A DNA stretch of 30,950 nucleotides from DASPKT01 sp035626475 (lineage in GTDB: Bacteria; Pseudomonadota; Alphaproteobacteria; Azospirillales; Azospirillaceae): contig DASPNP010000059.1 in the NCBI GenBank assembly GCA_035626475.1, forward strand, positions 1 through 30,950, given 5' to 3'. A program made the position numbers and the translations under genes. The first letter of the stretch is position 1. Every line of letters starts with the position of its first letter. Below are positions 14,191-23,120 of the stretch, one piece after another. A model generated the notes under the pieces. That model had not been told where the DNA came from. It did no database searches and saw only the letters and a list, made by a program, of their open reading frames with translations.

Positions 14191-14276
14191 CCGTCATTCC
14201 CGCGGAGGCGGGGGCTCCTGGCCCCCTGCTCCGGGGCAAAAGGAATGCCTGGGTCCCCGCCTCCGCGGGGATGACG
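14191..14276. repeat. Palindromic repeat, family B (CGTCATTCCCGCGGAGGCGG type)
   Basis: Arms 14191-14213 and 14254-14276 are almost perfectly complementary (CCGTCATTCCCGCGGAGGCG against CGCCTCCGCGGGGATGACGG) around a 40-nt GC-rich centre. This sequence type is a well-known intergenic repeat of alphaproteobacteria. It could form a large cruciform or hairpin between the convergent aroC and pabC genes and may serve as a bidirectional transcription stop; no T-run is present. Confidence 0.8.
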
Positions 14277-14315
14277 GTGTGGGTGTGATGTAGCGCAGCG
14301 CCAAGCTGACGCGCC

Positions 14316-15062
14316 TCAACCGACGATCGCACTCACCGCCCGCACCGCCAGCGCGGTGGTCAGGAACATCTCCGTCGCCCGCTCCAACTCCGCCACGGTG
14401 AGCGACCGCTCGACCGCCCCGCGCTCCGCGATGATCTCCGCCCGGCGCACGCCCGGCAGCACGCCGTCGGAGACGGGCGGGGTCACGAGTTCGCCGTCGA
14501 TCACCGCGAAGAGGTTGGCGGCGGTGGCCTCGGCGACGAAGCCCGCCGTGTTCAACAGGATCGCATCGTCCGCGCCGCGCGCCCGCGCCTCTTCCCGCGC
14601 CAGCACGCCGTCGAGATAGTTCAGGCTCTTCACCCGCGACAGCGGCGAGTGCTCGTTGCGGCGGGTCACGGTTGCGACGATCACCCGCGCCGGCGGCAGC
14701 GGCGCTGGTAACGGAGCAGCCGTCAGCATCAGCGTCGGCCTGCCGGGCTGAGGGCGCAGCAGCCCGCGCGGACCCGACCCGGCGGTCAGGGTCAGGCGCA
14801 CGGCGGCGTCGGCCAGGCCGTTCTCCCGCGCGACGGCGGTGACGGCACCGGCCAGCGTCTGGTCGGTCGCGGGGACATCCAGCCCGAGGATGCCGGCACC
14901 CTCGCGCAGACGGCGGAAATGCGCCTCCAGCCGCAGCGGCGCGCCCGCCTCCACCGCGATGGTCTCGAACAGTCCGTCGCCCAGCAGCAGGCCGCGGTCG
15001 GCCGGGTCGATGCGGGCCTCGGACGCCGGCAACAGAGCGCCGTTCAGCCATAGGAGGGTCAC
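14316..15062 (-). CDS. pabC: Aminodeoxychorismate lyase (class IV aminotransferase fold)
   Basis: A 248-residue PLP enzyme. Its class-IV fold is shown by NGALLPASEARIDPADRGLL near the N-terminus, DGLFETIAV, the PLP lysine K145 in SRVKSLNYLDGVLAREEA, and GFVAEATAANLFAV. The predicted reaction is cleavage of 4-amino-4-deoxychorismate to p-aminobenzoate and pyruvate for folate synthesis. Members of this fold include branched-chain and D-amino-acid aminotransferases; the choice of PabC rests mainly on the overlap with pabB. The start is the GTG at 15060-15062, whose GTGA overlaps the pabB stop, with AGGAGGGTC-type sequence only on the opposite strand, so coupling by re-initiation is likely. Confidence 0.87.
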   Translation of the reverse strand: MTLLWLNGALLPASEARIDPADRGLLLGDGLFETIAVEAGAPLRLEAHFRRLREGAGILGLDVPATDQTLAGAVTAVARENGLADAAVRLTLTAGSGPRGLLRPQPGRPTLMLTAAPLPAPLPPARVIVATVTRRNEHSPLSRVKSLNYLDGVLAREEARARGADDAILLNTAGFVAEATAANLFAVIDGELVTPPVSDGVLPGVRRAEIIAERGAVERSLTVAELERATEMFLTTALAVRAVSAIVG

Positions 15063-16495
15063 GCCGCCTCGCTTTCCGCCGATGCTGCCGGCGGCCACGG
15101 CATGGCGGGATCGAGGGCGGTCAGCAAGGCCCTGGCCTTGACCAGGCACTCCTCGTACTCGTCGGCCGGGTCGCTGTCGGCGACGATGCCGCCGCCGGCC
15201 TGGGCCGCCACTTGGCCGCCCGCGACCGCCAGGGTGCGGATGGTGATGGAGCTGTCCATGGCGCCGTCCCAGCCGATCCACAGGACCGAGCCGCAATAGG
15301 GCCCGCGCCGCGCCGGTTCCAGCTCATGGATGATCTCCATGGCCCGGATCTTCGGCGCGCCGGTGATGGAGCCGCCGGGAAAGCCCGCGCGCAGCAGGTC
15401 GACGGGCCCCAGCCCGGCCTTGAGCCTCGCCGTGACCACGCTGGTGAGGTGGTGGACCGTGCGGTAGCTCTCCAGCCCGCAGAGGCTGGGCACCTTGACG
15501 CTGCCCGGCTCGGCCACGCGGCTGAGGTCGTTGCGCAGCAGGTCGACGATCATCAAATTCTCGGCCCGGTCCTTCTCGCTGGCGAGAAGCTCGGCGGCCA
15601 GCGCCTGGTCCTCGGCCGGTGTCGCGCCCCGCGGCCGGGTGCCCTTGATCGGTCGCGTCTCGATGGCGCCCGCCGCCTCCAGCGCCAGGAAACGCTCGGG
15701 CGAGCCGGAGACGATCGCCCGCCCCTGCCCGAGATCCAGCACCGCCGAAAAGGGCGCGGCCGTGCGCGGGCGCAGCCGGCGGTAGAGGTCCAGCGGCCCG
15801 ACGCCCGGCGCCAGCCGCGCCAGGAAACGCTGGGTGATGTTGGCCTGGTAGATGTCGCCGGCGTGGATGTAGCCGATGGTGCGCGCCACCGCCGCCTCAT
15901 GCTCAGCCCGGGTCCGCTCGGCCCGCCAGCCGGGGGGCGCCACCAGCGCCCGGCCGGAGTCGGCCGGCGGCTCGGGCGCGCGGGACAGGCGGCCGGCGAG
16001 GTCGCGGGCGCGCGTCACCGCCCTCTCGCGGCGGCGGGCCGGGTCACGCTCGGGCAGGCCGGTGGACAGGATCCAGGCGCGCCCCTGATCGCGGTCGAAG
16101 GCGGCGACGCAGTCATAGAGGCCCACCGCCATATCGGGCAGGTCGATGCCCCTGGCGCGAGGCTCGGGCAGGCGCTCCAGCCGGTGACCCGCCTCATAGC
16201 CAAGGAACCCCACCGCCCCGCCCTGGAACGGCGGCAGGCCGGGCAAGGCCTGGGTTCGGTGCGGCGTCAGGGCACGCTCCAGCGCGGCGAAGCCGTCCTC
16301 GCCGGGCGCCGCCTCGATCCAGGCGAAGGGGTCGCGTCCGATGTAGGAGAAGCGGGCACGGCCCGGGTCGGCCGCCGCCCCGTCCAGCAGGAAGGCGCGC
16401 GCCTCGCCCGCCATCGCGCCGAACAGGCGCGCCGGGTCGGCCGCCGGCAGCGGCAGCACGTAGAGATCGTCGCTGAGGAAGGCGCCGTCGCTCAT
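15059..16495 (-). CDS. pabB: Aminodeoxychorismate synthase component I
   Basis: A 478-residue chorismate-binding enzyme that aminates chorismate to 4-amino-4-deoxychorismate in folate synthesis. The C-terminal half has the chorismate-binding domain: ETRPIKGTRPRG (K284 in PIKGT marks PabB; anthranilate synthase has PIAGT), IVDLLRNDLSRV, SITGAPKIRAMEII and DSSITIRTLAV. The N-terminal half is the regulatory-like domain. There is no fused PabA glutaminase domain and no pabA nearby, so the amidotransferase must be encoded elsewhere. I use the ATG at 16493-16495; in-frame ATGs at 16507 and 16531 are possible and no clear SD decides. The stop overlaps the pabC start. Divergent from sppA. Confidence 0.92.
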   Translation of the reverse strand: MSDGAFLSDDLYVLPLPAADPARLFGAMAGEARAFLLDGAAADPGRARFSYIGRDPFAWIEAAPGEDGFAALERALTPHRTQALPGLPPFQGGAVGFLGYEAGHRLERLPEPRARGIDLPDMAVGLYDCVAAFDRDQGRAWILSTGLPERDPARRRERAVTRARDLAGRLSRAPEPPADSGRALVAPPGWRAERTRAEHEAAVARTIGYIHAGDIYQANITQRFLARLAPGVGPLDLYRRLRPRTAAPFSAVLDLGQGRAIVSGSPERFLALEAAGAIETRPIKGTRPRGATPAEDQALAAELLASEKDRAENLMIVDLLRNDLSRVAEPGSVKVPSLCGLESYRTVHHLTSVVTARLKAGLGPVDLLRAGFPGGSITGAPKIRAMEIIHELEPARRGPYCGSVLWIGWDGAMDSSITIRTLAVAGGQVAAQAGGGIVADSDPADEYEECLVKARALLTALDPAMPWPPAASAESEAA

Positions 16496-16612
16496 GGCGC
16501 GGACCATAGCGGCTCGTCCGCACCGCTGCAAATCCGTGTCGCCGGCAGGGTAGCGCGGCGGGTGCCGGCTGTGCTGCTATGGCGCCCTTCGCGTCATCGG
16601 AGCCGCTACCCC

Positions 16613-18397
16613 ATGGTCCGCCTGTTCGTCCGTATCTTCGCCGTGATCGGCCTGATGGCCGTGCTGCTGGTCGCCGGAGCGATCTTCCTCGCCATGCAGT
16701 TCGGGCCCAAGCCGAAGGCGCTGCCGGGCGCCATCGTGCTGGAGCTGGACCTGGAGAAGCCGATGGCGGAGGCGCCCAGCAACGATCCCTTCGCCGGGTT
16801 CGGCAGCCGGCGTCAGCCCACCGTGCGTGACGTGGTGGAGGCGCTGGACCGGGCCTCCGCCGACCCCCGGGTAAAGGGGCTGGTCGCGCATTTCGGCAAC
16901 AACAGCCAGGGCATGGCCGCGACGCAGGAGCTGCGGGCGGCGGTGGAGCGGTTCCGCCGCAGCGGTCGCTTCGCCCTGGCGCATGCCGAGACCTTCGGCG
17001 AGTTCCAGTCGGGCATGCAGAGCTATTATCTCGCCAGCGCCTTCGAGCAGGTCTGGATGCAGCCGCTGGGCAATCTGGGCATCACCGGCGTGATGATCGA
17101 GGCGCCCTTCTTCCGCGGCACGCTCGACAAGCTGGAGATGGTGCCGCAGATCGGCAAGCGGCAGGAATACAAGTCCGCCGCCGAGCCCTTCATGGAGACG
17201 CAGGCCTCGTCCGCCAATCGCGAGATGACCGAGAGCCTGCTGAACGATCTGTTCGGCCAGATGGTGGAGGGCGTGGCCGCCGCGCGCAGCCTGACGCCCG
17301 ACCAAGTGCGCCAGGCGGTGGACCGCGCGCCGCTGCTGGACCGCGAGGCGGTGGACTCGAAGCTGGTGGACCGGCTGGGCTACCGGGACGAGATCGAGGC
17401 GGAGGCGCGCGGCCGCGCCGGCGACGGCAAGCTGGTGCCGCTGTCCGACTATGCCGGCGGCACCCAAGCTGCGGCACCCGGCACCCGCGTGGCGCTGGTC
17501 ACGGGCTCGGGCGCCATCCAGCGCGGCACCGGCGGCGCCGGCCCCTTCGGCGGCGGGTCGGACTTCGCGTCGGACGATACGGTGGAGGCCTTCGACCGCG
17601 CCATCGGCGACCCGCAGGTGAAAGCCATCCTGTTCCGGGTCAACAGCCCCGGCGGCTCGGCGGTGGCGTCGGAGGCGGTGCGCCGCGCCGTCCGCCGGGC
17701 CAGGGCCGCGGGCAAGCCGGTCGTGGTCAGCATGGGCGATCTGGCGGCCAGCGGCGGCTACTGGGTCGCCATGGACGCCGACCGCATCGTCGCCCATCCG
17801 GCCACGCTGACCGGCTCCATCGGCGTGCTGGGCGGCAAGATCGTCACCACGGGCCTGACCGACAAGCTGGGCATCGGCTTCACCCTGCAGCAGCGCGGCG
17901 CCAATGCCGGCATCTGGACCGACAAGCGCGCCTACGCGCCCGGCGAGCTGCAGCGCCGCGACGCCATGCTGGACGACATCTATGCCGGCTTCACCGCCGG
18001 CGTGGCCGAGGGGCGCAAGCTCGACCGGGCCGTGGTCGACCGCATCGCCCGCGGCCGGGTCTGGACCGGGCGGCAGGCGAAGGAGAATGGGCTGGTCGAC
18101 GTGCTGGGCGGCTATCCCGAGGCGCTGGCGGAGATCCGCACCCTGTTGAAGCTCGCCCCCGACGCCGCGCTGGACCTCGTCCCCTATCCCGCGCCCAAGA
18201 CCCAGTTGGAGCTGGTCATGGACGTGCTGCAGGGCGACGGCCAGGTGCGCCTCGGCGCCTGGCTGGCCCGGGACGCGCTGGCCGACACGGTGGCCGAGTA
18301 CCGGCCGCTGCTAGCGAAGCTGCAGCCGCTGCTGGCCGCCGCGCGGCAGGAGGAGATGGTGCTGCTGATGCCGCCGACGGGGATCGGTGGGTACTGA
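16613..18397 (+). CDS. sppA: Signal peptide peptidase SppA, 67 kDa (long) type
   Basis: A 594-residue membrane-anchored serine protease (MEROPS S49) that degrades released signal peptides in the inner membrane. Residues 4-30 form the single N-terminal transmembrane segment (FVRIFAVIGLMAVLLVAGAI). Two tandem S49 domains follow: the general base K187 lies in the first (QEYKSAAEPF) and the nucleophile S349 in the second (NSPGGSAVASEA), the Lys/Ser split dyad of the long form (K209/S409 in E. coli). ASGGYWVAMDADRIVA and TLTGSIGVLG are further family marks. All catalytic residues are present. It is divergent from pabB and convergent with the small gene at 18419. Confidence 0.94.
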   Translation: MVRLFVRIFAVIGLMAVLLVAGAIFLAMQFGPKPKALPGAIVLELDLEKPMAEAPSNDPFAGFGSRRQPTVRDVVEALDRASADPRVKGLVAHFGNNSQGMAATQELRAAVERFRRSGRFALAHAETFGEFQSGMQSYYLASAFEQVWMQPLGNLGITGVMIEAPFFRGTLDKLEMVPQIGKRQEYKSAAEPFMETQASSANREMTESLLNDLFGQMVEGVAAARSLTPDQVRQAVDRAPLLDREAVDSKLVDRLGYRDEIEAEARGRAGDGKLVPLSDYAGGTQAAAPGTRVALVTGSGAIQRGTGGAGPFGGGSDFASDDTVEAFDRAIGDPQVKAILFRVNSPGGSAVASEAVRRAVRRARAAGKPVVVSMGDLAASGGYWVAMDADRIVAHPATLTGSIGVLGGKIVTTGLTDKLGIGFTLQQRGANAGIWTDKRAYAPGELQRRDAMLDDIYAGFTAGVAEGRKLDRAVVDRIARGRVWTGRQAKENGLVDVLGGYPEALAEIRTLLKLAPDAALDLVPYPAPKTQLELVMDVLQGDGQVRLGAWLARDALADTVAEYRPLLAKLQPLLAAARQEEMVLLMPPTGIGGY

Positions 18398-18398
18398 T

Positions 18399-18418
18399 CC
18401 CCGGCGGCGGAACCGGGG
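18399..18418. terminator. Hairpin in the convergent gap sppA / small gene
   Basis: CCCCGG (18399-18404) and CCGGGG (18413-18418) form a 6-bp stem that fills the 21-bp gap between the two stop codons. No T-run on either side, so it is a weak candidate for a shared transcription-end structure. Confidence 0.3.
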
Positions 18419-18616
18419 CTACTGGTCCCCCTCCACCCCCGGCTTCAGCACCGGCTTCTTCTTCGGCGAGGTGGTCTTGCCGCTGAGGTGCGGGCCGTCG
18501 TCGCTGTAGGTGGCGGAGCCGGGGCCGCCGCCGTCGGCCGGGTAGGAGCGGCCGTCCGGCACGTCGGCCTGGCCGCGTTCCTGGGACTGGTGGGCGGGTT
18601 TGTCGATGCGGGCCAT
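18419..18616 (-). CDS. Small hydrophilic protein of unknown function
   Basis: I do not recognise this 65-residue protein. It begins MARIDKPAHQSQERGQADVP, is rich in Gly, Pro, Ser, Asp and Lys, lacks Cys and any hydrophobic segment, and ends with a basic stretch SPKKKPVLKPGVEGDQ, so it is probably disordered. A good SD (GGAGG) lies 6-7 nt before the ATG at 18614-18616, which supports it as a real gene and fixes the start; a longer frame upstream starts inside the intergenic region. It is encoded 55 bp downstream of tlyA on the same strand, perhaps in its transcription unit. Confidence 0.6.
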   Translation of the reverse strand: MARIDKPAHQSQERGQADVPDGRSYPADGGGPGSATYSDDGPHLSGKTTSPKKKPVLKPGVEGDQ

Positions 18617-18671
18617 GGGGCGCCTCCGCTGTCGGGACCGGGTCCCTGGCAACAGCGCGGGCGCGCCGCCG

Positions 18672-19467
<796 letters not shown>

Positions 19468-19475
<8 letters not shown>

Positions 19476-19496
19476 GGGGCGCCTTCGTGGTATCAG
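19468..19496 (+). promoter_or_regulatory. Promoter candidate of the entericidin gene
   Basis: TTGGAC (19468-19473), 17 bp, TATCAG (19491-19496), predicted start of transcription about 28 nt before the ATG. The -35 overlaps the beginning of divergent tlyA, so expression of the two genes could interfere. Confidence 0.4.
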
Positions 19497-19530
19497 GGGA
19501 ACCGCAGTTTCATCCACCGATGGGTACACC

Positions 19531-19653
19531 ATGAAGCGCGCGTCCGCACTCCTCCTCGCCGCCCTCGTCGCCCTGGCCGGCTGCAACACCGTGGCCGGCA
19601 TGGGCCGCGACGTCGAGAAGGCCGGCGAGGCCATCCAGAAGACGACGAAGTGA
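19531..19653 (+). CDS. Entericidin A/B-family small lipoprotein
   Basis: A 40-residue lipoprotein: MKRASALLLAALVALAGC is a lipoprotein signal peptide with lipobox LAGC (Cys18), leaving a mature 23-residue peptide (NTVAGMGRDVEKAGEAIQKT) that is an amphipathic helix. N-T-x-x-G-x-G-x-D-x-x-x-x-G-x-x-I is the entericidin signature. In E. coli the EcnA/EcnB pair was described as an antidote/bacteriolytic toxin; most alphaproteobacteria have a single copy with uncertain function, and here there is only one. It is preceded by a promoter candidate and followed by a long inverted repeat and a terminator. A longer in-frame ORF exists upstream but would overlap tlyA and bury the signal peptide. Confidence 0.85.
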   Translation: MKRASALLLAALVALAGCNTVAGMGRDVEKAGEAIQKTTK

Positions 19654-19662
19654 GATCGCGAA

Positions 19663-19860
19663 ATCCCTCTCCCCTTGCGGGAGAGGGATGGGCCCCGCCG
19701 CGCAGCGGTGGGAGGGTGAGGGGTCGGCGGGCGCATGCCCGACGTTCTCACCCGCCGTCCTAGGATCAGTCGTCGAGAACGCCCGCCTGCGGCGGTCGAC
19801 CCCTCATCCCCCCACGCCTTCGGCGCGGGTCCCACCCTTCTCCCGCAAGGGGAGAAGGAT
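19663..19860. repeat. Long inverted repeat, family C (CCTCTCCCCTTGCGGGAGAGG type)
   Basis: The left half (about 19663-19749) is a near reverse-complement of the right half (about 19773-19860): both carry ATCC-TCTCCCCTTGCGGGAGA, then GGG-GGG and a GAGGGGTCG block, and end in GTTCTC/GAGAAC around a 23-nt centre. Each half also has its own small hairpin (TCTCCCCTTGCGGGAGA). This resembles repeats of CTCTCCC/GGGAGAG type widespread in intergenic proteobacterial DNA. It fills the convergent gap between the entericidin gene and dxs. Confidence 0.8.
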
Positions 19861-19871
19861 AGGGTGGCCAT

Positions 19872-19900
19872 CCCTCTCCCCGCAGGGAGAGGGATTTTTT
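19872..19900 (+). terminator. Rho-independent terminator before the dxs end
   Basis: CCCTCTCCC (19872-19880), loop CGCA, GGGAGAGGG (19885-19893), then ATTTTTT. A perfect 9-bp stem with T6 on the plus strand, oriented to stop transcription from the entericidin side before it runs antisense into dxs. The TAA stop of dxs uses the T-run edge (19899-19901). Confidence 0.75.
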
Positions 19901-21812
19901 ACGCCCTGACCACGACCTTTTTCTCCACCCCCAGCGCCTTCATGGCGGTGGCGGCGATGTGGCGGGCGGTCAGGCCGGCTTCCTCGTACTGCTTGTTCGG
20001 GCTGTCATGGTCCTGGAAGAGGTCCGGCAGCACCATCGGGCGGATCTTCAGCCCCTGGTCCAGCAACCCGGCATGGGCGAGGAAGTGCAGCACGAAGCTG
20101 CCGAACCCGCCGACCGAGCCCTCCTCCACCGTGATCAGCACCTCGTGCTCGCGTGCCAGGCGGCGGACCAGGTCCTCGTCCAGCGGCTTGGCGAAGCGGG
20201 CGTCGGCGACGGTGGTGGACAGGCCCTGGGCCGCCAGATCCTCCGCCGCGACCAGGCATTCCGCCAGCCGCGTCCCATAGGACAGCAGCGCCACCTTGGT
20301 GCCTTCGCGCAGCACCCGGCCCTTGCCGATGGGCAGGATTTTGCCGCGCGCCGGCATCTCCAGCCCCACCCCCTCGCCACGGGGATAGCGGAAGGCGCTG
20401 GGGCGGTCGTCGATGGCCGCCGCCGTGGCCACCATGTGCATCAGCTCGGCCTCGTCCGCCGCGGCCATCAGAACCATGTTCGGCAGGCAGCCGAGATAGG
20501 CGGTGTCGAAGGCGCCGGCATGGGTCGCGCCGTCGGCGCCGACCAGGCCGGCGCGGTCGATGGCGAAGCGCACGGGCAGGTTCTGCAGCGCCACGTCATG
20601 GACCACCTGGTCGTAGCCGCGCTGCAGGAAGGTCGAGTAGATCGCGCAGAAGGGCTTGAACCCCTCCGTCGCCAGGCCGGCGGCGAAGGTGACCGCGTGC
20701 TGCTCGGCGATGCCGACGTCGAAGGTGCGGCCGGGGAAGCGCTTGCCGAACAGATCGAGGCCGGTGCCCGAGGGCATGGCGGCGGTGACGGCGACGATAC
20801 GCTCGTCCTCCTCCGCCTCCTGGATCAGGCTGTCGGCGAAGACCTTGGTGTAGGTCGGCGCGTTTGCCTTGGCCTTGGCCTGGGTGCCGGTGATGACGTC
20901 GAACTTCGCCACCGCGTGCAGCTTGTCGGCCGAGGCCTCGGCGGGCGCGTAGCCGCGGCCCTTCTGGGTGACGACATGGACCAGGATCGGACCAGTGCCC
21001 TCGTCCCGGATGTTCTCCAGCACGGGCAGCAGGTGGTCCAGGTTGTGCCCGTCGATCGGGCCGACATAGTAGAAGCCCATCTCCTCGAACAGCGTGCCGC
21101 CGGTGACGAAGCCGCGGGCGTACTCCTCCGCGCGCTTGGCGGCGGTCTGCAGCGGGCGCGGCAGATGCTCGGCGATGTCCTTGGCGATGCCGCGCAGGCC
21201 CCGGTACTGCTTGGAGGAGATCAGGCGCGAGAGATAGCCTGACAGCGCCCCCACCGGCGGCGCGATGGACATGTCGTTGTCGTTCAGGATGACGATCAGT
21301 CGGCTCGACATGGCGCCGGCGTTGTTCATCGCCTCGTAGGCCATGCCCGCGCTCATGGCGCCGTCGCCGATCACGGCGATGACGTTGTTGGCGCCGCCCT
21401 TAAGGTCGCGCGCCACCGCCATGCCCAGCCCGGCCGAGATGGAGGTGGAGCTGTGCGCCGTGCCGAACGGGTCGTACGCGCTCTCCGACCGCTTTGTGAA
21501 GCCGGAGAGACCGCCGCCCTGGCGCAGCGTGCGGATGCGGTCGCGGCGCCCGGTCAGGATCTTGTGCGGATAGGCTTGGTGGCCGACGTCCCAGATGATC
21601 CGGTCGGCCGGCGTGTCGAAGACGTAGTGCAGCGCCACGGTCAGCTCGACCACGCCCAGCCCCGCGCCCAAATGGCCGCCGGTGATGGAGACGGCGTCGA
21701 TGGTCTCGGTCCGCAGCTCGTCCGCCAGCTGGCGCAGCTGCGCCGGCTGCAGACGCCGCAGGTCGGCCGGGATCTTCACCAGGTCGAGCAGCGGGGTCTT
21801 GCTGGTCGCCAT
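19899..21812 (-). CDS. dxs: 1-deoxy-D-xylulose-5-phosphate synthase
   Basis: A 637-residue thiamine-diphosphate enzyme joining pyruvate and glyceraldehyde 3-phosphate, the first step of the MEP isoprenoid pathway (and supply for thiamine/pyridoxal). Features: TGGHLGAGLGVVELTVALHY near residue 45, IIWDVGHQAYPHKILTGRRD, the ThDP motif GDGAMSAGMAYEAMNNAG (about 155-172), a transketolase Pyr domain with GIAEQHAVTFAAGLA, and a C-terminal transketolase domain with EEGSVGGFG. The ATG at 21810-21812 starts MATSKTPLLDLV and has GGGGAG eight nt upstream; upstream in-frame GTG/ATG codons at 21872 and 21869 overlap the ispA stop and are weaker options. It is the last gene of the xseB-ispA-dxs operon. Confidence 0.95.
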   Translation of the reverse strand: MATSKTPLLDLVKIPADLRRLQPAQLRQLADELRTETIDAVSITGGHLGAGLGVVELTVALHYVFDTPADRIIWDVGHQAYPHKILTGRRDRIRTLRQGGGLSGFTKRSESAYDPFGTAHSSTSISAGLGMAVARDLKGGANNVIAVIGDGAMSAGMAYEAMNNAGAMSSRLIVILNDNDMSIAPPVGALSGYLSRLISSKQYRGLRGIAKDIAEHLPRPLQTAAKRAEEYARGFVTGGTLFEEMGFYYVGPIDGHNLDHLLPVLENIRDEGTGPILVHVVTQKGRGYAPAEASADKLHAVAKFDVITGTQAKAKANAPTYTKVFADSLIQEAEEDERIVAVTAAMPSGTGLDLFGKRFPGRTFDVGIAEQHAVTFAAGLATEGFKPFCAIYSTFLQRGYDQVVHDVALQNLPVRFAIDRAGLVGADGATHAGAFDTAYLGCLPNMVLMAAADEAELMHMVATAAAIDDRPSAFRYPRGEGVGLEMPARGKILPIGKGRVLREGTKVALLSYGTRLAECLVAAEDLAAQGLSTTVADARFAKPLDEDLVRRLAREHEVLITVEEGSVGGFGSFVLHFLAHAGLLDQGLKIRPMVLPDLFQDHDSPNKQYEEAGLTARHIAATAMKALGVEKKVVVRA

Positions 21813-21868
21813 GTCGGTCACTCCCCTCTTCGCTCCCGCCGCGCTCGCCTCGGCCAGATCCGCTTCCA

Positions 21869-22768
21869 TCACGACCGGCGCTCTACCACGTAGGAGGCGA
21901 CGGCCTTCAACATCTCGGCACGGCCGTCGAATATTTCCAGGTGCTGCGCCGCCTGGTCCGCCAGACGGCGGGCCTGGTCCCGGGCCCGGTCGATGCCCAG
22001 GATCGAGACGAAGGTAGCCTTCCCAGCCTGATCGTCACGCCCCACCGGCTTGCCTACCTCCTCCTGGCTGCCTTCCGCATCCAGAAGATCGTCCACGATC
22101 TGGAAGGCCAGACCCAAATCGTGGGCATAGGCCTGCAGCGCGTGCATCTGGGGCGGCGAGGCGCGGCCCAGGATGGCGCCGGCGCAGGCGGAGAAGGCGA
22201 TCATGTCGCCGGTCTTCATGCGCTGCAGCCGGGTGATGGCGCCGATGTCGAACTCGGTCGTCTCGGCGACCAGGTCCAGCATCTGGCCGCCGACCATGCC
22301 GCGCGGGCCGGCCGCGCGCGACAGCGCCGCCACGAGGTTGCAGCGCACCCGCGCATCCTCGTGCGTCTCCGGGTCGGACAGGATCTCGAAGGCCATGGTC
22401 AGCAGCCCGTCACCGGCCAGGATGGCGGTGGCTTCGTCGAACTGCTTGTGCACCGTCGGGCGGCCGCGGCGCAGGTCGCTGTCGTCCATGGCCGGCAAAT
22501 CGTCATGCACCAGCGAGTAGCAATGGACGAACTCCACCGCCGCCGCCGTGCGCAGGGCGCAGGCCGGGTTAACGCCGAACAGGCGGGCGGACTCCATCAC
22601 CAGGAAGGGGCGCAGCCGCTTGCCGCCGCCCAGGCAGGAATAGCGCATGGCCTCGTACAGGCGCGCCTCCGCCATCTCGGACTTGGGCAGCAGCACGTCG
22701 ATGGCGGCCTCGACCTGCTCCACGGTGTCGGCCATGGCGGCGGTCAGGGTCTTCGGCAGATTGGGCAT
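21869..22768 (-). CDS. ispA: Farnesyl diphosphate synthase (polyprenyl synthase family)
   Basis: A 299-residue prenyltransferase that adds two isopentenyl diphosphates to DMAPP to give farnesyl diphosphate. The first aspartate-rich motif is DDLPAMDD (from residue 89, in VHCYSLVHDDLPAMDDSDLR) and the second DDLLDAEG (about 227). GGGKRLRP (47-54) binds diphosphate. His and Cys-Tyr residues before the first motif (FVHCYSLVH) fit chain-length selection for C15. Co-encoded with dxs it supplies FPP for quinones, undecaprenol and hopanoids. It follows xseB after 7 nt and its stop lies 57 nt upstream of the dxs ATG, so the three form one operon. ATG 22766-22768 is the natural start. Confidence 0.94.
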   Translation of the reverse strand: MPNLPKTLTAAMADTVEQVEAAIDVLLPKSEMAEARLYEAMRYSCLGGGKRLRPFLVMESARLFGVNPACALRTAAAVEFVHCYSLVHDDLPAMDDSDLRRGRPTVHKQFDEATAILAGDGLLTMAFEILSDPETHEDARVRCNLVAALSRAAGPRGMVGGQMLDLVAETTEFDIGAITRLQRMKTGDMIAFSACAGAILGRASPPQMHALQAYAHDLGLAFQIVDDLLDAEGSQEEVGKPVGRDDQAGKATFVSILGIDRARDQARRLADQAAQHLEIFDGRAEMLKAVASYVVERRS

Positions 22769-22775
22769 GATGCGA

Positions 22776-23027
22776 TCAGTCGATGCGGGCGGGTTCGAGC
22801 GACACCGACCCGTCGCCCGACAGGGCGATGCGGTCGACCTTGGCCTGCGCCTCGCGCAGCTTCAGCTCGCAATGGCGCTTCAGCAGCGTGCCGCGCTCGT
22901 AGAAGCGGATGGCGTCGTCCAGCTTCGCCTTCCCCTCCTCGAGCTGGCGCACGATGCGCTCAAGCTCCATCAGGGAGTCCTCGAAGCTGAGGGAGGCGAT
23001 GTCAGGGGGAAGGCTCTGGTCGCTCAT
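22776..23027 (-). CDS. xseB: Exodeoxyribonuclease VII small subunit
   Basis: An 83-residue protein of typical length for XseB. The conserved helical core LSFEDSLMELERIVRQLEEG and KLDDAIRFYERGTLLKRHCE matches the family. Together with XseA (not in the window) it degrades single-stranded DNA to acid-soluble oligonucleotides in repair and recombination. The xseB-ispA-dxs order is conserved widely in proteobacteria although the genes share no pathway. Start ATG 23025-23027. Confidence 0.93.
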   Translation of the reverse strand: MSDQSLPPDIASLSFEDSLMELERIVRQLEEGKAKLDDAIRFYERGTLLKRHCELKLREAQAKVDRIALSGDGSVSLEPARID

Positions 23028-23120
23028 GACAGTCCGCGCGGGTTAAGGACCGGCGACTTTACGGCGGCGCGGCGGCGCATCGCAAGCGCGGGCTGTTCCC
23101 CAAGACGAGGGGGGTAGCCC

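Noticed and set aside
14316..15062. Branched-chain or D-amino-acid aminotransferase instead of PabC
   Set aside because: Same fold, but the GTGA overlap with pabB favours aminodeoxychorismate lyase; not fully excluded.
15059..16495. Anthranilate synthase TrpE
   Set aside because: The PIKGT motif has the PabB lysine, not the PIAGT of TrpE, and a pabC gene overlaps it.
15212..16612. A long N-terminal extension of SppA in the same frame
   Set aside because: It is antisense to pabB, is Arg/Gln-rich, and would bury the clear membrane anchor that starts at ATG 16613.
19663..19900. CRISPR array or tRNA-like structure in the dxs/entericidin gap
   Set aside because: There are two inverted halves, not regularly spaced direct repeats, and no cloverleaf.
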